Of a stretch of 64,000 nucleotides of DNA, positions 24,765-33,000 are shown in pieces. The notes below the pieces were generated by a model, which had not been told where the DNA came from, did no database searches, and was given only the letters and a program-made list of their open reading frames with translations. A program made the position numbers and the translations under genes. The stretch's first letter is position 1; every line of letters begins with the position of its first letter. This DNA comes from Sphingobium psychrophilum (lineage in GTDB: Bacteria > Pseudomonadota > Alphaproteobacteria > Sphingomonadales > Sphingomonadaceae): NCBI RefSeq assembly GCF_012927105.1, contig NZ_JABBFV010000018.1:23472-87471 (forward strand), written 5' to 3'.

Positions 24765-26359
24765 AGGAACCAGGCGAAATCGGCCGGGGTCGCCATGCCG
24801 GACGCATCCTGACAGGCCATGCCGACGAAAGTGCCCGTGAAATTGGGAAGGCCGGGAAAGGTAACCTCATCCGAAAGGATGGTCCCGTCCAGCCTGTGCG
24901 GGAGAATCTGCCAGACGGATGACTCTTCGCTCCGCCAGCTGAAGATCAGGGCGTCGCCATCGCCTTGCGCTCTCAGTTCGATCGGTCCTTCGGGCAGCGG
25001 TCCGACGCCCTCTATCGTGACGCTTTCGGCCAGTTCGGGCGACGCGATCATCAATTGCAGTTCGCGTGCGCCTTCTTCCACGCTGATGCTCAGATAATAA
25101 TATTTGGTGCTGTTATAGTAGAGGATCAGGCCCGCAGCCTGCTGGAAGCAGCGCGGCGCAAAGTCCAGGCATGTCGTCGCGGTGAAGCGCCGATGCTCCA
25201 GCCGCCGCGCGACGAGCGCCTGCTCGAAATGACTGCCGACGGTTTCCCGGCCGTACAGTCGCAGGAAACCGGGCCGGTCGAATAGGCTGAAGAGGCGTTC
25301 CGGCATGGGCGTGCGCAACCACTGAAATTCAGGGGGCAGGCTATCGCGATCGAAACGCCCGTTCCACCTGTTCTGAGGCCAGGGCATTGGCGGCAGGTCG
25401 GGTGCGCGGGGTGCCTCCATCGGCTTAGCGTCTCCGTCCAGCGTGCGCAGCCATCCATCATCATGCCATCGCATCGGCTGTATCGCGGTCTCGCGGCCCA
25501 GGATGCAGCGCGCCTTTTCTGGAACGGGGCGGCCGCACAGATAGGTGAGCCAGGGCGTGCCGTCCTGTAGTTCGACCAAGTCGCCATGGCCTGTGCGGGT
25601 CAGCGGCCCGTGACGATTGCCGGAAGCCGTCAGCACCACGCCATCGGGATGCACTTCATAGGGGCCGAGCAGGTCGCAGGAACGAGCCATGACGACCGCA
25701 TGATCCCACCCTGTGCCGCCTTCGGCCACCAGCAGATGATACCATTCGTCGCGCTTGTAGATGTGGGGGCCTTCGGTAAAGCCCAGATCGGTTCCCTTGA
25801 AAATCAGATGGGGTTCGCCGACGAGTTTCAAGGCGGCGCGATCAAATAGCTGTATCTGGATGCCCGCGAAACGGCCGCGACCGGGGCGGTGGTCCCACAG
25901 CATGTTCAACATCCAGCTGCGGCCGTCCTCGTCATGGAACAAGGCGGGGTCAAAGCCGCTGCTGTTGAGGTGGGTGGCGTCCGACCAGTCGCCGTCGACA
26001 TGGTCGCAATGGACGACATAGTTGGGGAAGTCGCGCAGGGACGCCCCCCTGGCCCCGTTGACCGTCGTCACGCCATAGCGTTTGACGTCGGTGAAGATCA
26101 GCCAGAAGCGGCCGTCGGCATAGCTGAGATCGGGCGCCCACACCCCGCAGGAATCCGGCGCGCCGCGCATGTCCAGTTGCGACGCCCGCGCCAGCGGTCG
26201 GGCCACCAGCCGCCAATGTTTGAGATCGCGACTATGGTGGATCTGCACGCCCGGATACCATTCGAAGGTCGATGTCGCGATGTAGAAATCATCGCCCACC
26301 CGCAGGATCGAGGGGTCAGGATTAAAACCCGGAAGGATCGGATTGGAGATGACGGTCAT
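24725..26359 (-). CDS. GH43 beta-xylosidase, cytoplasmic
   Basis: A 544-residue GH43 enzyme without signal peptide. ATG 26359 overlaps the MFS stop (ATGA) and gives the classical XynB-like start MTVISNPILPGFNPDPSILR. A longer frame reaching 26917 is only the permease gene read out of frame. Catalytic residues are in GFNPDPSILRVGDDFY (base), NSSGFDPALFHDEDG (modulator) and GFTEGPHIYKRDEW (acid Glu). The C-terminal domain from about residue 320 (EFQWLRTPMPERLF) is the beta-xylosidase sandwich found in subfamily 11. It probably cleaves xylo-oligosaccharides brought in by the coupled permease, complementing the secreted side-chain enzymes. Confidence 0.92.
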   Translation of the reverse strand: MTVISNPILPGFNPDPSILRVGDDFYIATSTFEWYPGVQIHHSRDLKHWRLVARPLARASQLDMRGAPDSCGVWAPDLSYADGRFWLIFTDVKRYGVTTVNGARGASLRDFPNYVVHCDHVDGDWSDATHLNSSGFDPALFHDEDGRSWMLNMLWDHRPGRGRFAGIQIQLFDRAALKLVGEPHLIFKGTDLGFTEGPHIYKRDEWYHLLVAEGGTGWDHAVVMARSCDLLGPYEVHPDGVVLTASGNRHGPLTRTGHGDLVELQDGTPWLTYLCGRPVPEKARCILGRETAIQPMRWHDDGWLRTLDGDAKPMEAPRAPDLPPMPWPQNRWNGRFDRDSLPPEFQWLRTPMPERLFSLFDRPGFLRLYGRETVGSHFEQALVARRLEHRRFTATTCLDFAPRCFQQAAGLILYYNSTKYYYLSISVEEGARELQLMIASPELAESVTIEGVGPLPEGPIELRAQGDGDALIFSWRSEESSVWQILPHRLDGTILSDEVTFPGLPNFTGTFVGMACQDASGMATPADFAWFLYEGGDDRCAPVD

Positions 26360-27600
26360 GCGGGTTTGCGCACCAATGTCCACAGGAGAAGAGCGCCCAG
26401 AAGGTCGAGGACGCCAAGGATGACGAAAAATGGCCCATAGCCGACCTGATCGACCATCTGGCCCAGCAGCAGGGTGAAGATAAGGACGCCCAGATTGCCC
26501 GCCAGACCGGCGAGGCCAGCGGCGGTGGCCACGACATTGCGCGGGAAGAGGTCCGACGCCATCGTGATGACGGTGACCGACAGCGTCTGATGCGCAAACC
26601 CGCCCAGGCACAGCAAAGCGATGGCCGCATAGGGGTTCGTCGCCATGCCGACAAAGGCCATGCCGGTCATCATCACCGCGCCCAAGGTGAAGGTCCAACG
26701 TCGGGCATCGATCAGGTCGACCTTGCGCCGTTGCAGAAAGCTGACGACGGCCGGGCCGAACAGACATCCCAGATCCGCGGCAAGAAAGGGCAGCCATGCA
26801 AAGAGGGCAATCTGCGCGAGGTCGAAGCCGCGGACCCGCGCCAGATAGAGCGGCATCCAGAAGGACAACATACCCCATACCGGGTCGGCCAGCATCCGGG
26901 GCAGGGCGATCCCCCAAAGGTCGCGCCGACGTAGCAGCGACAGCATGGAGGCGCGTGTCGCCTGCGGCGCGAGCCGGGCTTCCTGTCCATTGGCGATATA
27001 GTCGCGTTCCTGCGTGGTCAGGCGCGGGTGGCGCGCGGGGCTGTCATAATAAAATAGCCAGAGTAAGGCCCAGACCAGCCCGATGGCCCCGGCGATCACG
27101 AACGCCAGTCGCCAACTGTGCATCATGACGGCCCATGCCACCAGGGGCGGGGCAAACACCGCGCCGAACGAGGCGCCGATATTGTACACGCCGCCTGCCA
27201 GGCCGCGTTCCTTGGACGGAAACCACTCCGCGACGAGTTTTTGACCGGCGGGCTGGGCGGAGCCTTCCGCCAGGCCCAGCAGGCCGCGCAACGCTGCAAA
27301 GCCGAACCAGCCGTTTACGAAGCCATGCGCCATGGTGATGATCGACCAGGCGGCGACGCAAACACCAAAACCGATGCGCAGCCCCACGCTGTCGAGGAAA
27401 TAGCCGGCGGCTGGCTGGAACATCACGCCAAGCTGGAAGGCGCTGGTGATCCAGCCATATTCAACGCTGGTTATGGACTGTTCCGACAAAATGACCGGCG
27501 CAGCAACGCCCAGGACGGAGCGCGACAGATAGTTGATGACCATGGCCCCGACGAACAGGCCGATGATGGTCCATCTGACTTTACCCATAGGGCCAGTCAT
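26356..27600 (-). CDS. MFS permease, hexuronate/ACS family (ExuT-like)
   Basis: A 414-residue inner-membrane transporter with 12 predicted helices. The first helix reads IIGLFVGAMVINYLSRSVLG, and the A-loop and helix 4 region has LRGLLGLAEGSAQPAGQKLV and EWFPSKERGLAGGVYNIGAS, the signature of the anion:cation symporter family that includes ExuT and galactarate transporters. No strong ribosome-binding site precedes the annotated ATG; an in-frame ATG at 27588 is possible. It is followed by the intracellular beta-xylosidase, so it likely imports released pentoses, uronates or xylo-oligosaccharides. A degenerate operator sits just upstream at 27615 and a perfect one at 27791. Confidence 0.9.
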   Translation of the reverse strand: MTGPMGKVRWTIIGLFVGAMVINYLSRSVLGVAAPVILSEQSITSVEYGWITSAFQLGVMFQPAAGYFLDSVGLRIGFGVCVAAWSIITMAHGFVNGWFGFAALRGLLGLAEGSAQPAGQKLVAEWFPSKERGLAGGVYNIGASFGAVFAPPLVAWAVMMHSWRLAFVIAGAIGLVWALLWLFYYDSPARHPRLTTQERDYIANGQEARLAPQATRASMLSLLRRRDLWGIALPRMLADPVWGMLSFWMPLYLARVRGFDLAQIALFAWLPFLAADLGCLFGPAVVSFLQRRKVDLIDARRWTFTLGAVMMTGMAFVGMATNPYAAIALLCLGGFAHQTLSVTVITMASDLFPRNVVATAAGLAGLAGNLGVLIFTLLLGQMVDQVGYGPFFVILGVLDLLGALLLWTLVRKPA

Positions 27601-27614
27601 GACGCTAAAGCGTA

Positions 27615-27626
27615 GATAGCGTTAAC
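27615..27626. promoter_or_regulatory. Degenerate LacI-type operator
   Basis: GATAGCGTTAAC differs at two positions from the perfect palindrome GTTAGCGCTAAC. It lies 15 bases before the permease start, where binding would block initiation or elongation. With the copy at 27791 it could allow looping. Confidence 0.5.
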
Positions 27627-27790
27627 ATCCCTCACGGCATGCGGCGAGGCCAGTCGGGCTGTCACCCGTCGCCGGGCATCCGGGCGCGCCCAGGCACGAA
27701 ATGACGCTAGGTTTTGCACCATATGACATCCTCATCTTATCGCTTTTGTTAAACTATTGACAATAAACAGCGGCAAGATCAATAGATGTT

Positions 27791-27802
27791 GTTAGCGCTA
27801 AC
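27791..27802. promoter_or_regulatory. LacI-family operator GTTAGCGCTAAC, second copy
   Basis: Identical to the palindrome at 23515. It lies about 190 bases upstream of the MFS-GH43 operon, in an AT-rich stretch (about 27720-27860) of the otherwise GC-rich window that probably holds the promoter. Confidence 0.85.
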
Positions 27803-27933
27803 TGAATTTTTGCCATGTCTTTAACATGATCGACGAGAGAGGCGCTTTTGTGGACCCTGATCCGCAAAGATAGGGTCGTGTTCCCCACTCCATAGATTTG
27901 CAAACTGCACGACCGCCAAAAATCGCGGCGTGA

Positions 27934-28083
27934 GAGGATGAAGTGGTTTACGATAGGCGCGGTCCTCGCCTGCTGGTCCGCGCGCAGCAGGCGGTGTGGA
28001 CGCGCAATTGCGATCATGATGTCACCGTGTCGCTGGCACAAGGCGCATATCGGCTGACCACGCCGCTCCGTTTCAAACGCTAG
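27934..28083 (+). pseudogene. Possible C-terminal remnant of a lost gene
   Basis: The gap 27601-28177 (577 bases) has no complete gene. Within it an open frame ends at TAG 28081-28083 and reads coherently as RGPRLLVRAQQAVWTRN and then DVTVSLAQGAYRLTTPLRF. It has normal sphingomonad codon use, and a TGA lies just upstream at 27931. It looks like the last 45-50 residues of a beta-rich, perhaps glycosidase-associated, protein left after a deletion. The family is not recognised and chance cannot be excluded. Confidence 0.3.
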
Positions 28084-28146
28084 TGGCCGCCCGAGGCCAA
28101 GAAGTCATCGATGCAAGTGGCGTTCGGTCCAAATTGCCCACAAAAC

Positions 28147-28170
28147 CATTGCTACGCGCTGGTAGCAATG
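28147..28170 (-). terminator. Stem-loop after the ligF-ligG operon
   Basis: CATTGCTAC (28147-28155) and GTAGCAATG (28162-28170) form a perfect 9-bp stem with a 6-base loop, 7 bases after the stop of the last gene of the operon. On the minus strand it is followed by GTTTTG, a weak T-run, so it may terminate or stabilise the transcript. Confidence 0.55.
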
Positions 28171-28177
28171 ATGCAGG

Positions 28178-29089
28178 CTATTGGAAAAACGCCACAGCTC
28201 GCACTTCTATGCTGGAGCGCGTCTTAGTGTCCGGCAAACTGCTGTCATGAAAGGCCGTATGCGGACAGCGCCAGGTCACATCATGGTCGCTGTCCTGAAA
28301 TTTGAACAGCAGTACGTCGTCCGCCGCCATGTTCGAAAAATACCACCAGCGATGCCGGTCCCGATGGCGGAAAATGGACGCGGCGATCATCTGGTCCTCG
28401 CCTGCGACCGGGGCCGTCAGCGCGTCGCCGGCGGGAAATTCGTCCACGACGAACAAGGTGTTCGACGTCGCTTCCTCGTCCGACACGGTGCGGCCGTCGC
28501 ACACCGCCAGCGGCCAGTCCTGCGGGCCGGGCGTGAAGGTGCGCCAGAAGCTGACGCAGACATAGCGTGTATAGCCCGGCCCATCGGGGAAAGCGGCGGC
28601 ATAGGCGCGCTCTGCCGCGCGGCGGCCGGTGATTTCATTATAATCGACATGGGCCTCGCCCGCAGGCGGCTGGATGCCGCCTTCGTGTCGGTAATTCTCC
28701 ACCTTCTCCTGCGCGCGGGCGGTCAGATCGGCCGATGTCCGGATCATCCAGCCGCCCGCCGCCACGCAGGTTGCGCCTGTGAGCGCGCGGATCGCCTCTT
28801 CACATTCGCGCAGGTACAGGCGATCGACCTCTTCCTTGTCAAAAAAATCAGCGATCGCGCTGCGATGCTTGCCCAACATGAAGCCATGGGTGTCGAAGTC
28901 GAAATGATCGCGGATCGGCATCCCGTCGCGCACCATCATGCGATGGTCGTTATAGGTGCCGGTGTTGATCTCGACCCCGCGCGACACATAGCGCCGCGTG
29001 ACGAAATCGCCTTCGTCCAGATAGCGGATCAGCGCGGGCACCTGCCGCGCGCTGTCCTCGACATCGGCTGCGATCGGCAGGCTGGCCAT
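28178..29089 (-). CDS. CmcJ/NvfI-family putative Fe(II)/2-oxoglutarate oxygenase
   Basis: A 303-residue cytoplasmic protein. Its layout (GVEINTGTYNDHRMMVRDG near residue 39, FDTHGFML near 67, RSSIEVRAVAFF at the end) matches the CmcJ/AsaB/NvfI family. The iron triad can be proposed as His and Asp in GEAHVDYNE near residue 145, with a distal His in CPHTAFHD near 280 and the 2-oxoglutarate-binding Arg in the final RSSIEVRAV. Characterised members include a cephamycin-biosynthesis protein and fungal oxygenases, so a place in a lignin operon is unexpected. It overlaps the aldehyde dehydrogenase stop by one base (TGATG), so it is the fourth gene of the ligF operon. Substrate unknown. Confidence 0.75.
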   Translation of the reverse strand: MASLPIAADVEDSARQVPALIRYLDEGDFVTRRYVSRGVEINTGTYNDHRMMVRDGMPIRDHFDFDTHGFMLGKHRSAIADFFDKEEVDRLYLRECEEAIRALTGATCVAAGGWMIRTSADLTARAQEKVENYRHEGGIQPPAGEAHVDYNEITGRRAAERAYAAAFPDGPGYTRYVCVSFWRTFTPGPQDWPLAVCDGRTVSDEEATSNTLFVVDEFPAGDALTAPVAGEDQMIAASIFRHRDRHRWWYFSNMAADDVLLFKFQDSDHDVTWRCPHTAFHDSSLPDTKTRSSIEVRAVAFFQ

Positions 29090-30525
29090 CAGTCGACTTC
29101 CTCTGGAAGCGCGCCAATGACCGATTTCACCTCCAGAAACTCCTCCAGCCCGAACCTGCCAAATTCGCGGCCATTCCCCGACTGCTTGTAGCCGCCAAAC
29201 GGCATGTCCATGGCCAGCCCGCCAGCATTGACGAACACCGCGCCCGCGCGGATGCGGCTGACGAACTTGCGCGCATGGGCGGGGTCGCCCGCAATATAGG
29301 CACCCAGCCCATAGGGCGTGTCATTGGCGATGCGGATCGCGTCCTCATCATCTTCATAGGGCATGAGGACCAGGACGGGGCCGAAAATCTCCTCCTTGGC
29401 GATCGTCATGTCGGGCGTGACGTTGGCGAAGACGGTGGGGCGGACATAGCTGCCCGCGTCCATCCCTTCGGGACGGCCGGTGCCGCCGGTGACGAGGGTG
29501 GCGCCTTCGTCGATGCCGGTCTGGATCAGGCCCTGGATGCGGTCCCACTGGCGTTGGCTGACGACCGGGCCGATATGATCGCCCTCGCTCAGCGGATCGC
29601 CGACCTTCTTGGCGGCGAACATCGCGCCGACCTTTTCCGCCGCTTCGTCATGCTGGGACTTGTGGACCAGCATCCGGGTGGGCGCGACGCAGCTCTGGCC
29701 GCTGTTGAGCAGCACGCCGCCCACTCCGCCAGGCAGCGCCTTGTCGAGCGGCGTGCCTTCCAAAATGATGTTGGGTGACTTGCCGCCCAGTTCCTGCGCG
29801 ACGCGCTTGACGGTGTCGGCGGCATTCTTGGCGACCATGATGCCCGCGCGGGTGGAGCCGGTGAAGCTCACCATGTCGATGTCGGGATGTTGGGCGAGCG
29901 CGGTGCCCACGCCTTCGCCATCACCCTGCACCAGGTTGAAGACGCCGGGCGGCACGCCGGCCGCGTCCAATATCTCGGCAAAGATGGCGGCGCAGCTCGG
30001 CGCTTCCTCGGAGGGCTTGAGGATCATCGTGCAGCCGGCCGCGAGAGCCGGGCCGACCTTGGCGACGATCTGGTTCATCGGCCAGTTCCAGGGCGTGATG
30101 AGCGCGACTACGCCGATCGGCTCGCGCACCACCCTATTATCGCCGATCTTCTCGGAAAATTCGTAATTTTTGAGCGCATTGAGCGCTTGACCCAGATGGC
30201 CCAGGCCCGATCCGGCTTGCGCCGTCTGGGCGATGGAAATGGGGCAGCCCATTTCGGTGGCGATGGCGCGGGCGATGTCGGGGACGCGCTTTTGATATTC
30301 GGCGACGATCCGTTCGAGCAGCGCGACGCGCTCCTCGCGGCTGGTCAGCGAAAATGTTTCGAATGCGCGCCGAGCCGCGACGACGGCGGCGTCGACATCG
30401 GCGGCGGTGCCCAGGATCAGGTCGGCGGCGCTCTGGTCGGTGGCCGGATTGATGACGGGGACGGTCCGGCCGCCCTGGCTGTCGATCCAATGGCCGTCGA
30501 TATAATGTTGCATCGTATTGGGCAT
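29089..30525 (-). CDS. NAD(P)-dependent aldehyde dehydrogenase in the ligF operon
   Basis: A 478-residue aldehyde dehydrogenase. ATG 30525 follows AAGGAT and starts MPNTMQHYIDGHWIDSQGG. Key residues are Asn in TPWNWPMNQ, Glu in AQELGGKSPN, the nucleophile Cys in NSGQSCVAPTR and the EEIFGPVL motif. It lies 10 bases after ligG. In Sphingobium SYK-6 the product of LigG, hydroxypropiovanillone, is oxidised to vanilloyl acetaldehyde and then by an aldehyde dehydrogenase to vanilloyl acetate. Its place right after ligF-ligG suggests the same role (inference). A broad aromatic aldehyde such as vanillin is the main alternative. Confidence 0.9.
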   Translation of the reverse strand: MPNTMQHYIDGHWIDSQGGRTVPVINPATDQSAADLILGTAADVDAAVVAARRAFETFSLTSREERVALLERIVAEYQKRVPDIARAIATEMGCPISIAQTAQAGSGLGHLGQALNALKNYEFSEKIGDNRVVREPIGVVALITPWNWPMNQIVAKVGPALAAGCTMILKPSEEAPSCAAIFAEILDAAGVPPGVFNLVQGDGEGVGTALAQHPDIDMVSFTGSTRAGIMVAKNAADTVKRVAQELGGKSPNIILEGTPLDKALPGGVGGVLLNSGQSCVAPTRMLVHKSQHDEAAEKVGAMFAAKKVGDPLSEGDHIGPVVSQRQWDRIQGLIQTGIDEGATLVTGGTGRPEGMDAGSYVRPTVFANVTPDMTIAKEEIFGPVLVLMPYEDDEDAIRIANDTPYGLGAYIAGDPAHARKFVSRIRAGAVFVNAGGLAMDMPFGGYKQSGNGREFGRFGLEEFLEVKSVIGALPEEVD

Positions 30526-30535
30526 GGGAAAATCC

Positions 30536-31357
30536 TTATGCGGGAAGAAGGCCGAGATCGGCGTCGGTGGCGGGGACGCCCCATTTGTCGCGGGGCGGCA
30601 GCGGGCGGCTGTCCCAGGGCGGGTCGAGGGCGAAGCTGGAGATGGCGCGCCCATCGGGCAGGCGACCATTGCCGCCGCCCTGGCTATAATCATAATAGAG
30701 CGTCATCAGTTCGCGATGGCCATGGTGGCGCTGCGCTACGGGGTGCGACAGGCACGCCTCGCGCCAGCGCAGCAGCCGGGTCAGGTGCTGCGGGATCTGA
30801 TAGGCCTCATAATAGTCGAGGAACCAGAGCCGCTTGAACATCGGGGTGAAGGCGACTTCGGCCCAGCCGAAGCGGTCGAACAGATAGTCGCCGTCGGGCG
30901 CATAATGGCGCAGATAATCGTCCAGCCGCGCATATTGGGCGTCCACCTCCGCCTTATGCTCGTCGCGCCTGGCCGGGTCGCGGTTCAGGATCATGCGATA
31001 GCCCGCGCCGGTAAATTGGCCGTCGGTCGCGCACAGCATCGCTTCGACCGCATGTTCGTAAGGGTCTTGGCGCGCCACCAGCGGATCGGGGTATCGATCC
31101 TCGACATAGCGCATGATGACCATGCTTTCCTTCAACGTCGCGCCATTTTCCAGCTCCAGCGCGGGCAAAGCCGTGGTCCCGCGCGTCTTGGCAAGCAGCC
31201 AGTCGGGGCGCGGCTGCGATATGTCGATCTCATGATCGGCCATGATGCCGTGCAACCCCTTCAGGTCGAGCAGCAACTCGATCCGTTCGGAAAAGGGGCA
31301 GCCGGGAATATGATACATGCGCAATTGCCCGGCGGCGGGTTCGTCCTGCCAGCCCAT
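30536..31357 (-). CDS. ligG: LigG-like Omega-class glutathione lyase
   Basis: A 273-residue GST. The thioredoxin-fold start YHIPGCPFSERIELLLDLKG carries the Omega-class catalytic Cys20. The stretches DWLLAKTRGTTALPALELEN, AGYRMILNRDPARRDEH, FGWAEVAFTPMFKRLWFLDY and YYDYSQGGGNGRLPDGR agree closely with the remembered sequence of LigG from Sphingobium SYK-6. LigG removes glutathione from the beta-glutathionyl-propiovanillone formed by LigF or LigE, using a second glutathione and releasing GSSG plus hydroxypropiovanillone. The gene starts 3 bases after the ligF stop, so the two are almost certainly co-translated. Assignment is strong on motif and context. Confidence 0.92.
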   Translation of the reverse strand: MGWQDEPAAGQLRMYHIPGCPFSERIELLLDLKGLHGIMADHEIDISQPRPDWLLAKTRGTTALPALELENGATLKESMVIMRYVEDRYPDPLVARQDPYEHAVEAMLCATDGQFTGAGYRMILNRDPARRDEHKAEVDAQYARLDDYLRHYAPDGDYLFDRFGWAEVAFTPMFKRLWFLDYYEAYQIPQHLTRLLRWREACLSHPVAQRHHGHRELMTLYYDYSQGGGNGRLPDGRAISSFALDPPWDSRPLPPRDKWGVPATDADLGLLPA

Positions 31358-31360
31358 GGA

Positions 31361-32113
31361 TCAGGCCGCCGTCGCGGTGGTACGGGCCGGCATCTCGCTC
31401 TTGGATTTGGCGAACATGGCCTGGGCCGCGGGACGGGCGGCGATGCGCTCGATCCAGGCGACCAGATGCGGCGTCGCCTCCTTGTTGACGATGTCGGCAT
31501 AACCGAACTGCATCCCGTTCGCGATCGCGAAATTGCAGATATCGGCCAGCGTATAATCCTCCCCTGCCAGCCAGAGGCTTTGCGACAGGCGCCGTTCCAG
31601 CCGATCCACCGACACGCGGATCTTGCGCATTTCCTCATCCAGCACCTCTTTGGGGAAGCCCGCGCGGGCGCTGCGCCACTTGGCCTGCTGTTCGGGGATC
31701 GGGATATGTTTCAGCTTCTCCTCGAACTCTTCGTCCGACAATTTGCGCGCCATCGGGCCGATCATCCGTTCCCAGCCGATGGTCGACACGCACCAGCAGA
31801 AATATTCGTCCACCCACTTGGTCCAGACGCGCATCTCCGCAATCCGCACCGGATCGGCCGGGCGCAAGCGGACAGCATCGGGAAAGGCATCCTCCAGATA
31901 CTCGCAGATCACCGTCGATTCAGTGATGATATGGCCGTCATGGTCCAGCGCGGGCACCTGGCCGCGCGGATTGATCGCCTTGAACCAGTCCTCATGATGT
32001 TCGAAGCGGGTCGGATCGACGAAGCGGGGCGTAAACTCCAGCCCCTTTTCATACAGGGCCAGCAGCGGTTTCATGGAGTTGGCGGCCGGACCGAAGCTGT
32101 AGAGCGTCAACAT
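31361..32113 (-). CDS. ligF: LigF-like beta-etherase (glutathione S-transferase)
   Basis: A 250-residue GST. The start LYSFGPAANSMKPLLALYEK contains the Asn12-Ser13 glutathione site of LigF. FKAINPRGQVPALDHDG, ITESTVICEYLEDAFPDAV, RVWTKWVDEYFCWCVSTIGW and ADICNFAIANGMQ match remembered LigF sequences from Sphingobium and Novosphingobium almost word for word. LigF opens the beta-aryl ether of one enantiomer of the C-alpha-ketone dimer (for example MPHPV) by attack of glutathione at C-beta, releasing guaiacol. It is first in the operon ligF-ligG-aldehyde dehydrogenase-oxygenase. No LigE sits beside it; the GST pair at 42898-44411 may supply the other stereospecificity. Confidence 0.93.
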   Translation of the reverse strand: MLTLYSFGPAANSMKPLLALYEKGLEFTPRFVDPTRFEHHEDWFKAINPRGQVPALDHDGHIITESTVICEYLEDAFPDAVRLRPADPVRIAEMRVWTKWVDEYFCWCVSTIGWERMIGPMARKLSDEEFEEKLKHIPIPEQQAKWRSARAGFPKEVLDEEMRKIRVSVDRLERRLSQSLWLAGEDYTLADICNFAIANGMQFGYADIVNKEATPHLVAWIERIAARPAAQAMFAKSKSEMPARTTATAA

Positions 32114-32205
32114 GCGCTATCCTCACCTTATCGTTGTGGCGTCTGGTGCGCCTTCGGTGATGAAATTGGCCGCCGATCGAGCAGGCCGCAAGTCGTCTGT
32201 CGATA

Positions 32206-32262
32206 CTATCAGCGGCACTACCCGGTAATCCGGGCCGCTCAACCTGTCAGTGGCAATGATAG
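32206..32262. promoter_or_regulatory. Palindromic control region between ligF and the Nu-class GST
   Basis: The 218-base divergent gap 32114-32331 contains CCCGG-TAAT-CCGGG (32221-32234), extended by AGCGG (32211-32215) and CCGCT (32235-32239), and flanked by CTATCA (32206-32211) and TGATAG (32257-32262). This nested symmetry is a candidate operator controlling both units. No regulator gene is adjacent; the MmyB- and MarR-type regulators are 2.4 and 15 kb away. Confidence 0.5.
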
Positions 32263-32331
32263 CGCCGCCACTCGTCTTGCGGTGATAGAAAGGCTTTGCT
32301 TTGAGTGACGCAAGAAAAGCCGGAGAGAATG

Positions 32332-33000
32332 ATGCTGGAACTGCTGACGTCTGAGACGCCCAACGGCTGGAAAGTCTCGATCCTGCTGGAGGAGCTAGGC
32401 GAGCCTTATAAGGTGACGCCGATTGCGCTGACCGACCGGGTGCAGAAGCAGGACTGGTATGTCGCGCTCAACCCCAATGGCCGCATCCCGACGCTGGTCG
32501 ATCATGACGCGGGGGACTTCGCCATCTTCGAATCCGGTGCGATCCTGCTCTATCTGGCGGAAAAGTTCGGCCGTTTCATTCCCACGGACGCGCAGGACCG
32601 CAGCCGCGTGATCCAGTGGGTGATGTGGCAGATGTCGGGACTTGGCCCGATGATGGGACAGGCGACCGTCTTCAACCGCTATTTCGACGAGAAATTGCCG
32701 TCGGTGATCGACCGCTATGTGCGGGAGAGCCAGCGCCTGTTCGGCGTGATGGACGCGCACCTGTCGATACGCGACTATCTGGTCGGCGACTATTCGATCG
32801 CCGATATCGCCTGCTTCCCCTGGGTGCGCGGCCATGAGTGGGCCGGCGTCGACATGGGCGGCTTCCCCCATCTTCAGCGCTGGTTCGACAGGATTTCAGT
32901 GCGGCCCGCGGTGCAGCGCGGGCTTCTTATCCCCACACCGCCGACTGACGCGGAAATGGCGGAAAAAACGACCAAACAGGGAAAGACCATTCTCGCGTGA
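32332..33000 (+). CDS. Nu-class glutathione S-transferase (YfcG/GSTNu-like)
   Basis: A 222-residue GST. The second of two adjacent ATGs (32332) is best spaced from GGAGAG. TSETPNGWKVSILLEELGE near the start, NPNGRIPTLVDHD, FAIFESGAILLYLAEKFGR, QWVMWQMSGLGPMMGQ and YSIADIACFPWVRG are the signature of E. coli YfcG and the Nu class, whose active site uses Thr and Asn rather than Tyr, Ser or Cys. In Novosphingobium aromaticivorans a Nu-class GST is the glutathione lyase of beta-ether cleavage and accepts both stereoisomers. This gene, facing ligF-ligG, may be a second deglutathionylating enzyme. It is shorter than YghU-type members. Confidence 0.87.
   Translation: MLELLTSETPNGWKVSILLEELGEPYKVTPIALTDRVQKQDWYVALNPNGRIPTLVDHDAGDFAIFESGAILLYLAEKFGRFIPTDAQDRSRVIQWVMWQMSGLGPMMGQATVFNRYFDEKLPSVIDRYVRESQRLFGVMDAHLSIRDYLVGDYSIADIACFPWVRGHEWAGVDMGGFPHLQRWFDRISVRPAVQRGLLIPTPPTDAEMAEKTTKQGKTILA

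Noticed and set aside
26360..26917. N-terminal extension of the cytoplasmic GH43 frame
   Set aside because: The extension is the MFS gene read in another frame. ATG 26359 gives the standard start and an ATGA overlap with the permease.
32332..33000. Nu-class GST as a second LigG
   Set aside because: The active-site region reads TPNG rather than the Omega-class PGCPF; the Omega enzyme is the gene at 30536.
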